Source: Opitutia bacterium | GTDB taxonomy: Bacteria; Verrucomicrobiota; Verrucomicrobiia; Opitutales; Seribacteraceae | NCBI GenBank assembly: GCA_002692605.1 | Contig: NZLE01000124.1 | Span: 1 to 10,435, forward strand | Direction of reading: 5' to 3' | Length of the DNA stretch: 10,435 bases | Shown: positions 1 through 6,247 of the stretch, piece by piece | Layout: each line of letters opens with the position of its first letter | Numbering within the stretch: the first letter of the stretch is position 1 | The notes under the pieces: generated by a model | Told to the model about the DNA's origin: nothing | The model's database searches: none | Seen by the model: only the letters and a program-made list of their open reading frames with translations | Position numbers and translations under genes: made by a program

Positions 1-479
1 CAAGAAGTAGTCTGGGGGATGAGTTCTACGGTTTTTTTGAAACGAACGGCGCCTTTTTAAAAGGTCATTTGCTACGAGCAAACGGAGATCTTTACGTGGG
101 ATCCTTTCGACTCGGTAAGTTCGAGGGGGACGGTATCCTCGAGCGAACCGACGGTACCTTGTATGTAGGTGAGTTCGAGAAAGGAGAGTTTTCCGGAACC
201 GGAATTTTGACGGATTCGGACGGTTCCACTTATTCCGGAGAATTCCTCGATGGTTTGCCTGATGGATATGGAGTTCAGCAGGATGCGAACGGAGTCCAAT
301 ACACGGGTTCTTGGCAGGCAGGTTTGAGAAGCGGACCTGGTCTGATCGATTTTGGAGACGGTTCGAGTTACAGGGGTGAATTCAGGCTTGGTCTCGCCTA
401 TGAGGGCATCTACGACTGGGGTGACGGTCGAATGACCAATTCCTATCAAAACGAAAATGGAGAGTGGTCGGACCGGTAG
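1..479 (+). CDS. MORN-repeat protein, 5' end cut by the window edge
   Basis: The reading frame is open from base 3 to the TAG at 477-479 with no start needed inside the window. The TTG at 69 is therefore probably an internal Leu codon, because residues before it (F-Y-G-F-F, then a G-x-F-x-x-G run) already look like a MORN unit. MORN motifs follow the pattern Y-x-G-x-F-x-x-G-x-x-x-G-x-G. The tyrosine codons of successive units start at 27, 93, 162, 231, 300 and 369, and the last five are exactly 23 codons apart. The final unit is degenerate and the protein ends in a short polar tail (G-E-W-S-D-R). MORN arrays are beta-hairpin repeats that in bacteria are usually of unknown function; binding to lipids or proteins is proposed. 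The N-terminus is missing, so a signal peptide or extra domain cannot be judged. Family assignment is secure, function unknown. Confidence 0.85.
   Translation, partial: RSSLGDEFYGFFETNGAFLKGHLLRANGDLYVGSFRLGKFEGDGILERTDGTLYVGEFEKGEFSGTGILTDSDGSTYSGEFLDGLPDGYGVQQDANGVQYTGSWQAGLRSGPGLIDFGDGSSYRGEFRLGLAYEGIYDWGDGRMTNSYQNENGEWSDR
93..437 (+). repeat. Five MORN units with a 69-base period
   Basis: Within the MORN protein, units start at tyrosine codons 93, 162, 231, 300 and 369. Each carries Y-x-G-x-[FW] followed by a Gly-x-Gly or related turn about 12 residues later (for example G-D-G, G-T-G, G-Y-G, G-P-G). The last unit has diverged (Y-R-G-E-F, then E-G-I-Y). A sixth, less regular unit precedes them with its tyrosine at 27. 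The repeat is clear at protein level; the DNA copies have diverged, so this is an old array and not a recent tandem duplication. Confidence 0.8.
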
Positions 480-557
480 CGAATGCGGTCTAGTTGGTTA
501 CGAGTTTGAAGGTTGCAAAGGTTGTTCAATTACATAAGGAATAAGTACAGCAAACCT

Positions 558-1403
558 ATGACAAACCCTTCGTCCATGCGCCTTAAACTTTGGGGCACCC
601 GCGGAAGCATTCCTTGCCCGGGACCCGAGACGGTCAAATATGGGGGGAACACCACCTGTTTCGAGGTTACTTGTGGAAAAAAGCGAATTATCATAGATGC
701 TGGTACGGGAATTCGACTCTTGGGCAAGAAAATCATGCTCGAAGAGGCAAACCTTCTCAATGCGGATCTCTTTTTCACTCATACCCACATGGATCACATC
801 CAAGGGCTTCCTTTCTTTGCTCCACTTTACAACCCGAATAGTGACGTTCGGTTGAATGCCGGTCATTTGGGCGGTGAAAAGTATGATTTGCAGGGTATCA
901 TTGGGACTATGCTGATGAAGGATCCGGTCTTTCCCGTTCCAAGTTCCCTCATCGAACAGGCCTGTTCCTTCAACGATTACGATTGCGGAACGGTTTTCGA
1001 ACTGGGAGATGGAGTGGTCATCAAAACCGGTAAGCTGAATCATCCGAACGGAGCCTGCGGATACCGAATCGAATTTGACGGAAAAGTCATTGCGATTTGC
1101 ACGGACACCGAACATTACGAGGGCGAAATTGACGCCAATGTGGTGGAGTTGGCTCAGGACGCCGATATCATGGTGTACGATTCCGCTTACACCGACGAGG
1201 AATATCCCAAATTCAAGGGGTGGGGGCACTCAACTTGGCAGGAGGCAGTCAAGGTTGCCGAAAAGGCTCAGGTCAAGCAGACTCTGCTCTTCCATCACGA
1301 TCCATCGCACAATGACGAGAAAATGGATCAGATCGCACAGGAAGCGGCGGCGGTGAGAGAAGGAGTTCGCCCGGCGATTGAGGGTGAGGTGATTTCCCTC
1401 TAG
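558..1403 (+). CDS. MBL-fold metallohydrolase
   Basis: A single-domain metallo-beta-lactamase-fold hydrolase of about 281 residues, predicted cytoplasmic. Counting from the ATG at 558, the metal-binding motif H75-x-H77-x-D79-H80 lies in T-H-T-H-M-D-H-I-Q-G, and the other expected ligands are present: H162 (L-N-H-P), D183 (C-T-D-T-E-H) and H246/H247 (F-H-H-D). The N-terminal signature L-W-G-T-R-G-S-I-P and the following Y-G-G-N-T-x-C are typical of the branch often annotated as PhnP-like, RNase Z-like or cyclic-nucleotide phosphodiesterase-like hydrolases. The substrate cannot be read from sequence. The start is uncertain: TTG 513 would add 15 residues, and ATG 576 begins right at the conserved domain. 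An AAGGA at 536-540 is 17 bases from ATG 558, too far to decide. The gene follows the MORN gene on the same strand after 78 bases and may share its transcript. Confidence 0.88.
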   Translation: MTNPSSMRLKLWGTRGSIPCPGPETVKYGGNTTCFEVTCGKKRIIIDAGTGIRLLGKKIMLEEANLLNADLFFTHTHMDHIQGLPFFAPLYNPNSDVRLNAGHLGGEKYDLQGIIGTMLMKDPVFPVPSSLIEQACSFNDYDCGTVFELGDGVVIKTGKLNHPNGACGYRIEFDGKVIAICTDTEHYEGEIDANVVELAQDADIMVYDSAYTDEEYPKFKGWGHSTWQEAVKVAEKAQVKQTLLFHHDPSHNDEKMDQIAQEAAAVREGVRPAIEGEVISL

Positions 1404-1421
1404 TTGGGTTGGCGCGCGGGG
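1404..1421. other. Convergent gene junction without a visible terminator
   Basis: Only 18 bases separate the stop of the MBL gene (plus) from the stop of the DUF2807 gene (minus). The sequence is GC-rich with a GCGCGC core, but I see no stem followed by a T-run on either strand. Termination of both transcripts must use Rho, sit inside the opposing gene, or be absent. Confidence 0.5.
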
Positions 1422-2213
1422 TTATCTAAGTTTGGGGACGGAACCATTCAAGTCATAGTAGGGTACGGCATCGGGCAATAAATCCGTGACTTTGCCTTCG
1501 CCGGTGTTGTCGACGACCATTCTTTCCGGTTTGTGGTGCAGGATCAGGTTGCCTTTTCCACGGATCCGGGCATCCAACCACTTGGCTGGGTGAAGTTCGA
1601 TGCTTCCGTTCCCCTGGTGGCTGATGATCGCCTCCTCCAAAAGAAGTTTCTGAGCCCAAAGGTTTCCATTTCCTGAAACCAGTGCCTCCAGATTCCGAAC
1701 CTCCTTGCCTTTGAGCACGACCGTTCCCGGTCCTTCGTGTCTAAGGGTAAGGGCAGGGCAGGTAAGGTTTTCCAAATGGACCTTGCCCGAGGAGGTGACG
1801 AAAAGGTCAAGCTTGGGGGAAGACAGAGCGGTGCATGTCAGGTTACTTTTTTCATGGACTCCTATGGTTTTGAGCTGATCGATTGAAAGTACAATTTCGA
1901 CCGGAAAGGTTCGCTCCGCCTGTAGTTTCAGAAAAGGGAGTCTTCGTTGCAGAAAGAAGGTGTTGTTTGCATCTACGAAGAGGGTCTTATCCCTTATTTC
2001 AAGTTGCACCTGATTGATGATTTCGGAATCCGCGTAGACATATGCCTCACGATTTCTTTTTCCTTTTCCGATGAACAGGTCAACGGCTCCCCGTACTTCC
2101 ACCTTATCGAAAAAGAAAAGAAGCTCCCGGCGAAAGGTAAGTTCGGCATTTGTTGAAAGCCAGGGGAATGACAAAGCCAAGAGCAAGAAGACCCGTTTAC
2201 TTCCTTTTGCCAT
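1422..2213 (-). CDS. Exported DUF2807 (GIN-domain) protein
   Basis: A 263-residue protein with a signal peptide: K3/K6/R7, a hydrophobic stretch of about residues 8-19, and likely cleavage after T-N-A at 23. The mature part opens with F-D-K-V-E-V-R-G-A-V-D-L-F-I, the usual beginning of the DUF2807 or 'head GIN' domain. It continues as short beta-strand repeats rich in G-x-G and S-G turns (S-G-K-V, G-N-G-N-L, G-N-G-S-I, G-K-G-N-L, G-E-G-K-V). This is the parallel beta-helix pattern of the family, filling about residues 33-245. GIN proteins are periplasmic or surface-exposed; an adhesin-head role has been proposed but none is established. The start is well supported: an AGGAGA (minus strand, 2223-2218) sits 5 bases before the ATG. 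The gene start overlaps the end of uvrB by 17 bases, so translation is probably coupled to uvrB. Confidence 0.83.
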   Translation of the reverse strand: MAKGSKRVFLLLALSFPWLSTNAELTFRRELLFFFDKVEVRGAVDLFIGKGKRNREAYVYADSEIINQVQLEIRDKTLFVDANNTFFLQRRLPFLKLQAERTFPVEIVLSIDQLKTIGVHEKSNLTCTALSSPKLDLFVTSSGKVHLENLTCPALTLRHEGPGTVVLKGKEVRNLEALVSGNGNLWAQKLLLEEAIISHQGNGSIELHPAKWLDARIRGKGNLILHHKPERMVVDNTGEGKVTDLLPDAVPYYDLNGSVPKLR

Positions 2214-4239
2214 ATTTTCTCCTGCGGAAGTTTTTTTTGGGGGAATGGCCTCCTTGGTTCATCGTTTTCAAGTGGGAGTTCCCATCACCTTTTAAAAATA
2301 CGATCTGGTCCCGCAACAGGGCCGCCTTTTCGAATTCGAGCTTTTTGACCGCATCCAACATGTCCCTTTCGAGCTCACGGATCATGTTTTTCAGCTCTTT
2401 GGCCGAGACTTTTTCGGAAACCGCAAGCTCATCCTCTTCCTCTTTTTCCTTTTTTTGACTAAGGCTTTCCTGTACGGGCCGAACCACGCTTTGCGGTTCG
2501 ATTCCATGCTTTTGGTTGTAAGCCAATTGTTTTTCTCTTCGGTAGGAGCAGGTTTCCCATGCTCGGGTAAGTGATTTGGTCATTATGTCCGCGTAGAAGA
2601 TGACCCGCCCATTGACGTGACGGGCGGCCCTTCCCGCAGTCTGGATGAGGCTGGTTTCACTGCGAAGAAAACCTTCCTTGTCCGCGTCCAACACCAGAAC
2701 GAGAGCAACCTCCGGAAGATCCAATCCTTCCCTGAGAAGATTGACCCCGACCAATACGTCGAAAGAACCGGCTCGTAAATTCCGAAGAATTTCCACCCGT
2801 TCGATCGCGTCAATATCCGAATGCAGGTACTGCACCTTAACCTGATGATCGCGTAGAAAGTCGGTGAGGTCTTCGGACATTCTTTTCGTAAGAGTGGTGA
2901 CCAGCACCCGATTCCCTTCGTTCACCGTCTTCTTGATTTCACTGATGCTGTCCTCAACCTGTCCTTTGATGGGTCTTCTCTCCATTTCCGGGTCCAAGAG
3001 GCCAGTCGGTCGAATCAATTGTTCCACCACGATCGAGGATTTTTCCAATTCGTGCTTGGCAGGGGTGGCCGAAACGTAAACCGTCTGCTTGGTCCCTTCC
3101 TCAAACTCATCGGGCTTGAGGGGTCGGTTGTCTAGGGCCGAAGGGAGCCGAAAACCATAATCTACAAGCCTTTTCTTGCGAGAGTAATCGCCGTTGTACA
3201 TTCCACCGACTTGTGGGATCGTGACATGGCTTTCGTCGATGAAGAGCAGAAAGTCATCCGGAAAAAAATCGATCAGGCACCAAGGACGCTGTCCGGGTTT
3301 TCTGCCGGACATGTGACGCGAATAATTTTCAATCCCATTGCAGAACCCGATCTCTCGAAGCATTTCCAAGTCATACTCCGTGCGCATACGAATGCGTTGG
3401 GCTTCCAGAAGCAGTTCGTTCTTTTCAAATTCCCGAACCTGACTCTCGAGTTCAGATTCGATTGCCTTGCACGCAGTCCCCAGCTTGTCCTTGGTTGTGA
3501 CATACTGGTTGGCGGGGTATACCCGGTAGCGTTCCAGTTGGTTGAGAGTCTCTCCCGAAATGGCGTCCAGTTCGCGGATCGATTCTACTTCATCTCCCCA
3601 AAATTCAACCCGAATGGGGTGATTGGCATAGGCGGGGAAAATATCAACGACGTCTCCCCGAACCCTGAATTTACCCGCCTTCAGTTCGACGTCGTTTCGG
3701 TTGTAGAGTCCATCCACCAATTTCTCCAGGAGAAAGTCTCGACCGCTTTCCTCTCCACATACGATTTCATGAGAAAGAGCCCGGAAATCGTCGGGGGAAC
3801 CCAATCCGTAAATGCATGAGACGCTGGCCACCACAATAACGTCCCTACGACTGATCAGAGAACCGGTTGCGGCAAGTCTCAACCGCTCAATCTCTTCATT
3901 GATCGAAGAATCCTTTTCGATGAAAGTATCGGTGGTCGGAACGTAGGCTTCGGGTTGATAATAATCGTAGTAACTGACGAAGTATTCGACGGCATTATCC
4001 GGGAAAAACCCCTTGAATTCGGAGTAGAGTTGGGCGGCCAGAGTTTTATTGTGAGATATGATCAAAGCGGGACGCTGGAGTTCCTGGATTACGTTTGCCA
4101 TGGTGAAGGTCTTGCCCGAACCGGTTACGCCCAAAAGCGTTTGGAAGCGTTCCTCGGATTGGATCGAAGCCACGAGGCTGCGAATGGCTGCGGGTTGGTC
4201 CCCTTGGGGTTCGTATTGAGAACTTAGCTTAAAGTCCAT
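2197..4239 (-). CDS. uvrB: UvrABC excision nuclease subunit B (UvrB)
   Basis: UvrB is the damage-verifying ATPase of nucleotide excision repair. It receives the lesion from UvrA, inserts a beta-hairpin between the strands and recruits UvrC. Visible parts are Walker A G-V-T-G-S-G-K-T (37-44), the Tyr-rich beta-hairpin region (Y90-Y-D-Y-Y through about 115), Walker B D-E-S-H (335-338), helicase motifs V-G-V-N-L-L-R-E-G-L-D-L-P (497-509) and Q-T-A-G-R-A-A-R (533-540), and the C-terminal UVR motif that contacts UvrC (about 615-650). Length (680) is normal for the family. The protein starts M-D-F-K-L and reaches the first conserved segment at once, which supports this ATG, although no ribosome-binding site is seen. 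A basic tail of about 30 residues follows the UVR motif. It lies 19 bases after the symporter gene, so it has little room for its own promoter; no uvrA is in the window. Confidence 0.98.
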   Translation of the reverse strand: MDFKLSSQYEPQGDQPAAIRSLVASIQSEERFQTLLGVTGSGKTFTMANVIQELQRPALIISHNKTLAAQLYSEFKGFFPDNAVEYFVSYYDYYQPEAYVPTTDTFIEKDSSINEEIERLRLAATGSLISRRDVIVVASVSCIYGLGSPDDFRALSHEIVCGEESGRDFLLEKLVDGLYNRNDVELKAGKFRVRGDVVDIFPAYANHPIRVEFWGDEVESIRELDAISGETLNQLERYRVYPANQYVTTKDKLGTACKAIESELESQVREFEKNELLLEAQRIRMRTEYDLEMLREIGFCNGIENYSRHMSGRKPGQRPWCLIDFFPDDFLLFIDESHVTIPQVGGMYNGDYSRKKRLVDYGFRLPSALDNRPLKPDEFEEGTKQTVYVSATPAKHELEKSSIVVEQLIRPTGLLDPEMERRPIKGQVEDSISEIKKTVNEGNRVLVTTLTKRMSEDLTDFLRDHQVKVQYLHSDIDAIERVEILRNLRAGSFDVLVGVNLLREGLDLPEVALVLVLDADKEGFLRSETSLIQTAGRAARHVNGRVIFYADIMTKSLTRAWETCSYRREKQLAYNQKHGIEPQSVVRPVQESLSQKKEKEEEDELAVSEKVSAKELKNMIRELERDMLDAVKKLEFEKAALLRDQIVFLKGDGNSHLKTMNQGGHSPKKNFRRRKYGKRK
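2218..2223 (-). promoter_or_regulatory. Shine-Dalgarno site of the DUF2807 gene, inside uvrB
   Basis: AGGAGA on the minus strand, 5 bases upstream of the ATG at 2213-2211. It lies within the last codons of uvrB, in the stretch coding for its basic tail. It is the clearest ribosome-binding site among the seven minus-strand genes, which suggests this gene can load ribosomes by itself despite the overlap. Confidence 0.7.
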
Positions 4240-4258
4240 CGAATGGAGAAATTGTGGC

Positions 4259-5569
4259 TTACGCAGAATGCTGTTCGTAGTATCCGGTTTCCCCTTCGGA
4301 TTTGCCTATGATGGCGGCGGCGCAACTGTCACCCAAAACGTTTACTGCGGTACGTGTCATATCCAACAGCCTATCTACGACGTAGACGATGCCAACTCCG
4401 GTGGCGATGGCGGATTCAGGAAAACCCACGGATTGCAGAATCACTATGATCGCAACTAAACTAGCGGATGGAATGCCCGCAACTCCGATGGAAGTGAGAA
4501 GAGCCAAAATCACCACGGTCATTTGAGTGACCCAACCCATTTCGATTCCAAACAGTTGAGCGAGAAAGACTACCACAATGCATTCGAACAAAGCCGTTCC
4601 ATCCATATTCATGGTTGCTCCAAGGGGTAAGGTGAAACTGCTGATTTTCTTGGATACGCCCGCCCTCCGGGTGATGCATTGCATGGTCAAGGGAAGGGTT
4701 GCGGATGAGGATGCGGTTGAAAAGGCTGTCAGCAAGGCGGGTGCCATGGCTTGGTAATGACGGACGAATGAAATTCCTCCGAGCAACTTTAGAAGAATGG
4801 GCAGCACCACGAAGGTGTGAATGGCCAAGCCGGCGAGCACGGTGAGACCGAAGTTGCCCATCACCAAAATCGTATCGAACCCAACCTTCATCAAGGTGGG
4901 CGTGACCAAACCAAAGACTCCGTAAGGCGCGAAGGATATAATGAATTGGGTGATTGCCAGGATCACCGAATTCAGGCTTTCCCAAAAGTTGGTTTGTTGG
5001 TCGCGCGCCTGAGAGGGAAGCTTGGAAATGAAAAAACCAAAAAGCAAACTGAAGAATATGAGTCCTAAAAGCTGTCCTTCCACGGCCGCTTTGAAGAGAT
5101 TGACCGGAACCATTCGGTGAAAGATTTCCAAGAGGCTTTTCATCCCACGGTTCGCGTTGTCAATGGCTCCTTCGATTTTACCGTTTTCGCCTTGTGGTTG
5201 GTTGGCTAGGATTTGAGCTTGAATCTCAGGTTCGACAATCCCCGGAGAGAAGAGATTTACGCAGGATAATCCGGTGATGACCGCGAGCAATCCGGTCAGG
5301 CTGTAAAAAAGCAGCGTTTTGAGGCCAAGGCGACCGAAGTCCTTTTCACCACCGATCCGAGCGACACCGCAAATAATCGAGGTCATGACCAAGGGGATGA
5401 CAACCATTTTCAAACCATTCAGGAATAGGGTTCCGATGAAGGAACAGGCTTCCGATAAAAAGGCGAACCACTCCGGTTTTTCGGAAATGCCTTCGGTGAT
5501 GAAATTGGCCGAAAGCCCAACCAAAAAAGAAAGGATCAGTGAGATCAGGATCTTAATGTGAAGTTGCAT
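4259..5569 (-). CDS. Glutamate/aspartate-type cation symporter (DAACS family)
   Basis: An inner-membrane secondary transporter of 436 residues, multi-spanning throughout, related to GltP and the archaeal GltPh. The hallmarks are present: the serine-rich tip of hairpin 1 (T-A-S-S-S-A-T-L-P, 285-293), the N-M-D-G-T cation site (321-325), the hairpin 2 tip G-I-P-S-A-S (365-370), and the last-helix motif D403-M-T-R406-T-A-V-N410-V-L-G-D414. Aligned by motif to GltPh, D403, R406, N410 and D414 match D394, R397, N401 and D405. In characterised members these bind the substrate amino group, its side-chain carboxylate and sodium. That favours acidic amino acids over C4-dicarboxylates (DctA lacks this pattern); whether sodium or protons are coupled is less certain. 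It starts 10 bases after the HAD gene and has only a weak AGG-like ribosome-binding site, so it is probably part of the same transcript. Confidence 0.93.
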   Translation of the reverse strand: MQLHIKILISLILSFLVGLSANFITEGISEKPEWFAFLSEACSFIGTLFLNGLKMVVIPLVMTSIICGVARIGGEKDFGRLGLKTLLFYSLTGLLAVITGLSCVNLFSPGIVEPEIQAQILANQPQGENGKIEGAIDNANRGMKSLLEIFHRMVPVNLFKAAVEGQLLGLIFFSLLFGFFISKLPSQARDQQTNFWESLNSVILAITQFIISFAPYGVFGLVTPTLMKVGFDTILVMGNFGLTVLAGLAIHTFVVLPILLKLLGGISFVRHYQAMAPALLTAFSTASSSATLPLTMQCITRRAGVSKKISSFTLPLGATMNMDGTALFECIVVVFLAQLFGIEMGWVTQMTVVILALLTSIGVAGIPSASLVAIIVILQSVGFPESAIATGVGIVYVVDRLLDMTRTAVNVLGDSCAAAIIGKSEGETGYYEQHSA

Positions 5570-5579
5570 GATTGTGAAC

Positions 5580-6242
5580 CTATTGGAAGAGTTTGCTTAA
5601 TCGATCTTCATCCAGTTCCCTCATTTCATCAACCACGATTTCAGCGCCAGCCTCAAGTAATGAGTCTTTTGAGTTCGTGGTGGTTATTCCCACCGCTTTC
5701 ATCCCACCGGACCGAGCCGCCTGGAGCCCATGCAAACTGTCTTCGAAGACGACGCAATTCCCAGGTTTTTGTCGCATTACGCGGGCAGCTTTGTGAAAGA
5801 CTTCGGGGTCCGGTTTTCCACGAGTGACGTCTTCCGAAGAAACGATCCCGCAGAAAAAAGCTTCCAAATTATGTTGTTTGAAAGCCAAGAGAACGTTGTT
5901 TCTCTCCGTGGAGGTTCCAACTACGCATGGAATCCTTTTTTCTTTAAGATTGAGAAGAAGCGCTTGGATTCCGGGTACGATGGGAATGCCCTTCTTGCTC
6001 GCGATGGATCGATAGATGCACTCCTTTCTGGAGCTCCATCTCTCAATGGTGGGGGAATCCTCCGTCCATTGGAGAATTTCGGGTATGATCACTTGGTTTC
6101 TTTTTCCAAAACCGAGGGCAAAGTGTTCAGGGGGCAATGGGAGGTTGTTTTCCCGAGCAAGGATTTCCCAACTTTCCTCATGAATCTTAGAGGAGTTTAC
6201 AACGACTCCATCCCAATCAAAGATCGCTCCGGCAAAGGGCAT
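5580..6242 (-). CDS. HAD-superfamily hydrolase (phosphatase or beta-phosphoglucomutase-like)
   Basis: A 220-residue cytoplasmic enzyme of HAD subfamily I with an alpha-helical cap between motifs I and II. Motif I is F-D9-W-D11-G-V, with nucleophile D9 and acid/base D11. Motif II is G-T110-S, motif III is G-K143-P-D-P, and motif IV is E167-D168-S-L-x-G-L-x-A-A. All catalytic residues are present. The G-K-P-D-P-E-x-F and E-D-S-x-x-G-x-x-A-A signatures place it near beta-phosphoglucomutases, phosphoglycolate phosphatases and sugar-phosphate phosphatases; the exact substrate is unknown. Its ATG lies 5 bases after the stop of the TIR-TPR gene, and a weak AAGG on the mRNA overlaps that stop codon, so translation of the two is probably coupled. 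Whether it acts with the TIR protein or is simply a neighbour is open. Confidence 0.92.
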   Translation of the reverse strand: MPFAGAIFDWDGVVVNSSKIHEESWEILARENNLPLPPEHFALGFGKRNQVIIPEILQWTEDSPTIERWSSRKECIYRSIASKKGIPIVPGIQALLLNLKEKRIPCVVGTSTERNNVLLAFKQHNLEAFFCGIVSSEDVTRGKPDPEVFHKAARVMRQKPGNCVVFEDSLHGLQAARSGGMKAVGITTTNSKDSLLEAGAEIVVDEMRELDEDRLSKLFQ

Positions 6243-6247
6243 GAGCC

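Noticed and set aside
506..536. Possible sigma-70-like promoter before the MBL gene (TTGAAG and TACATA)
   Set aside because: The spacer is 19 bases and both boxes match poorly; such pairs are common by chance.
498..1229. Long minus-strand frame (243 codons) opposite the MBL gene
   Set aside because: It has no recognisable domain and lies wholly antisense to a gene with intact catalytic motifs, so it is a codon-bias shadow.
3211..3819. Plus-strand frame of 202 codons inside uvrB
   Set aside because: It is antisense to conserved UvrB sequence and shows no motif or ribosome-binding site.
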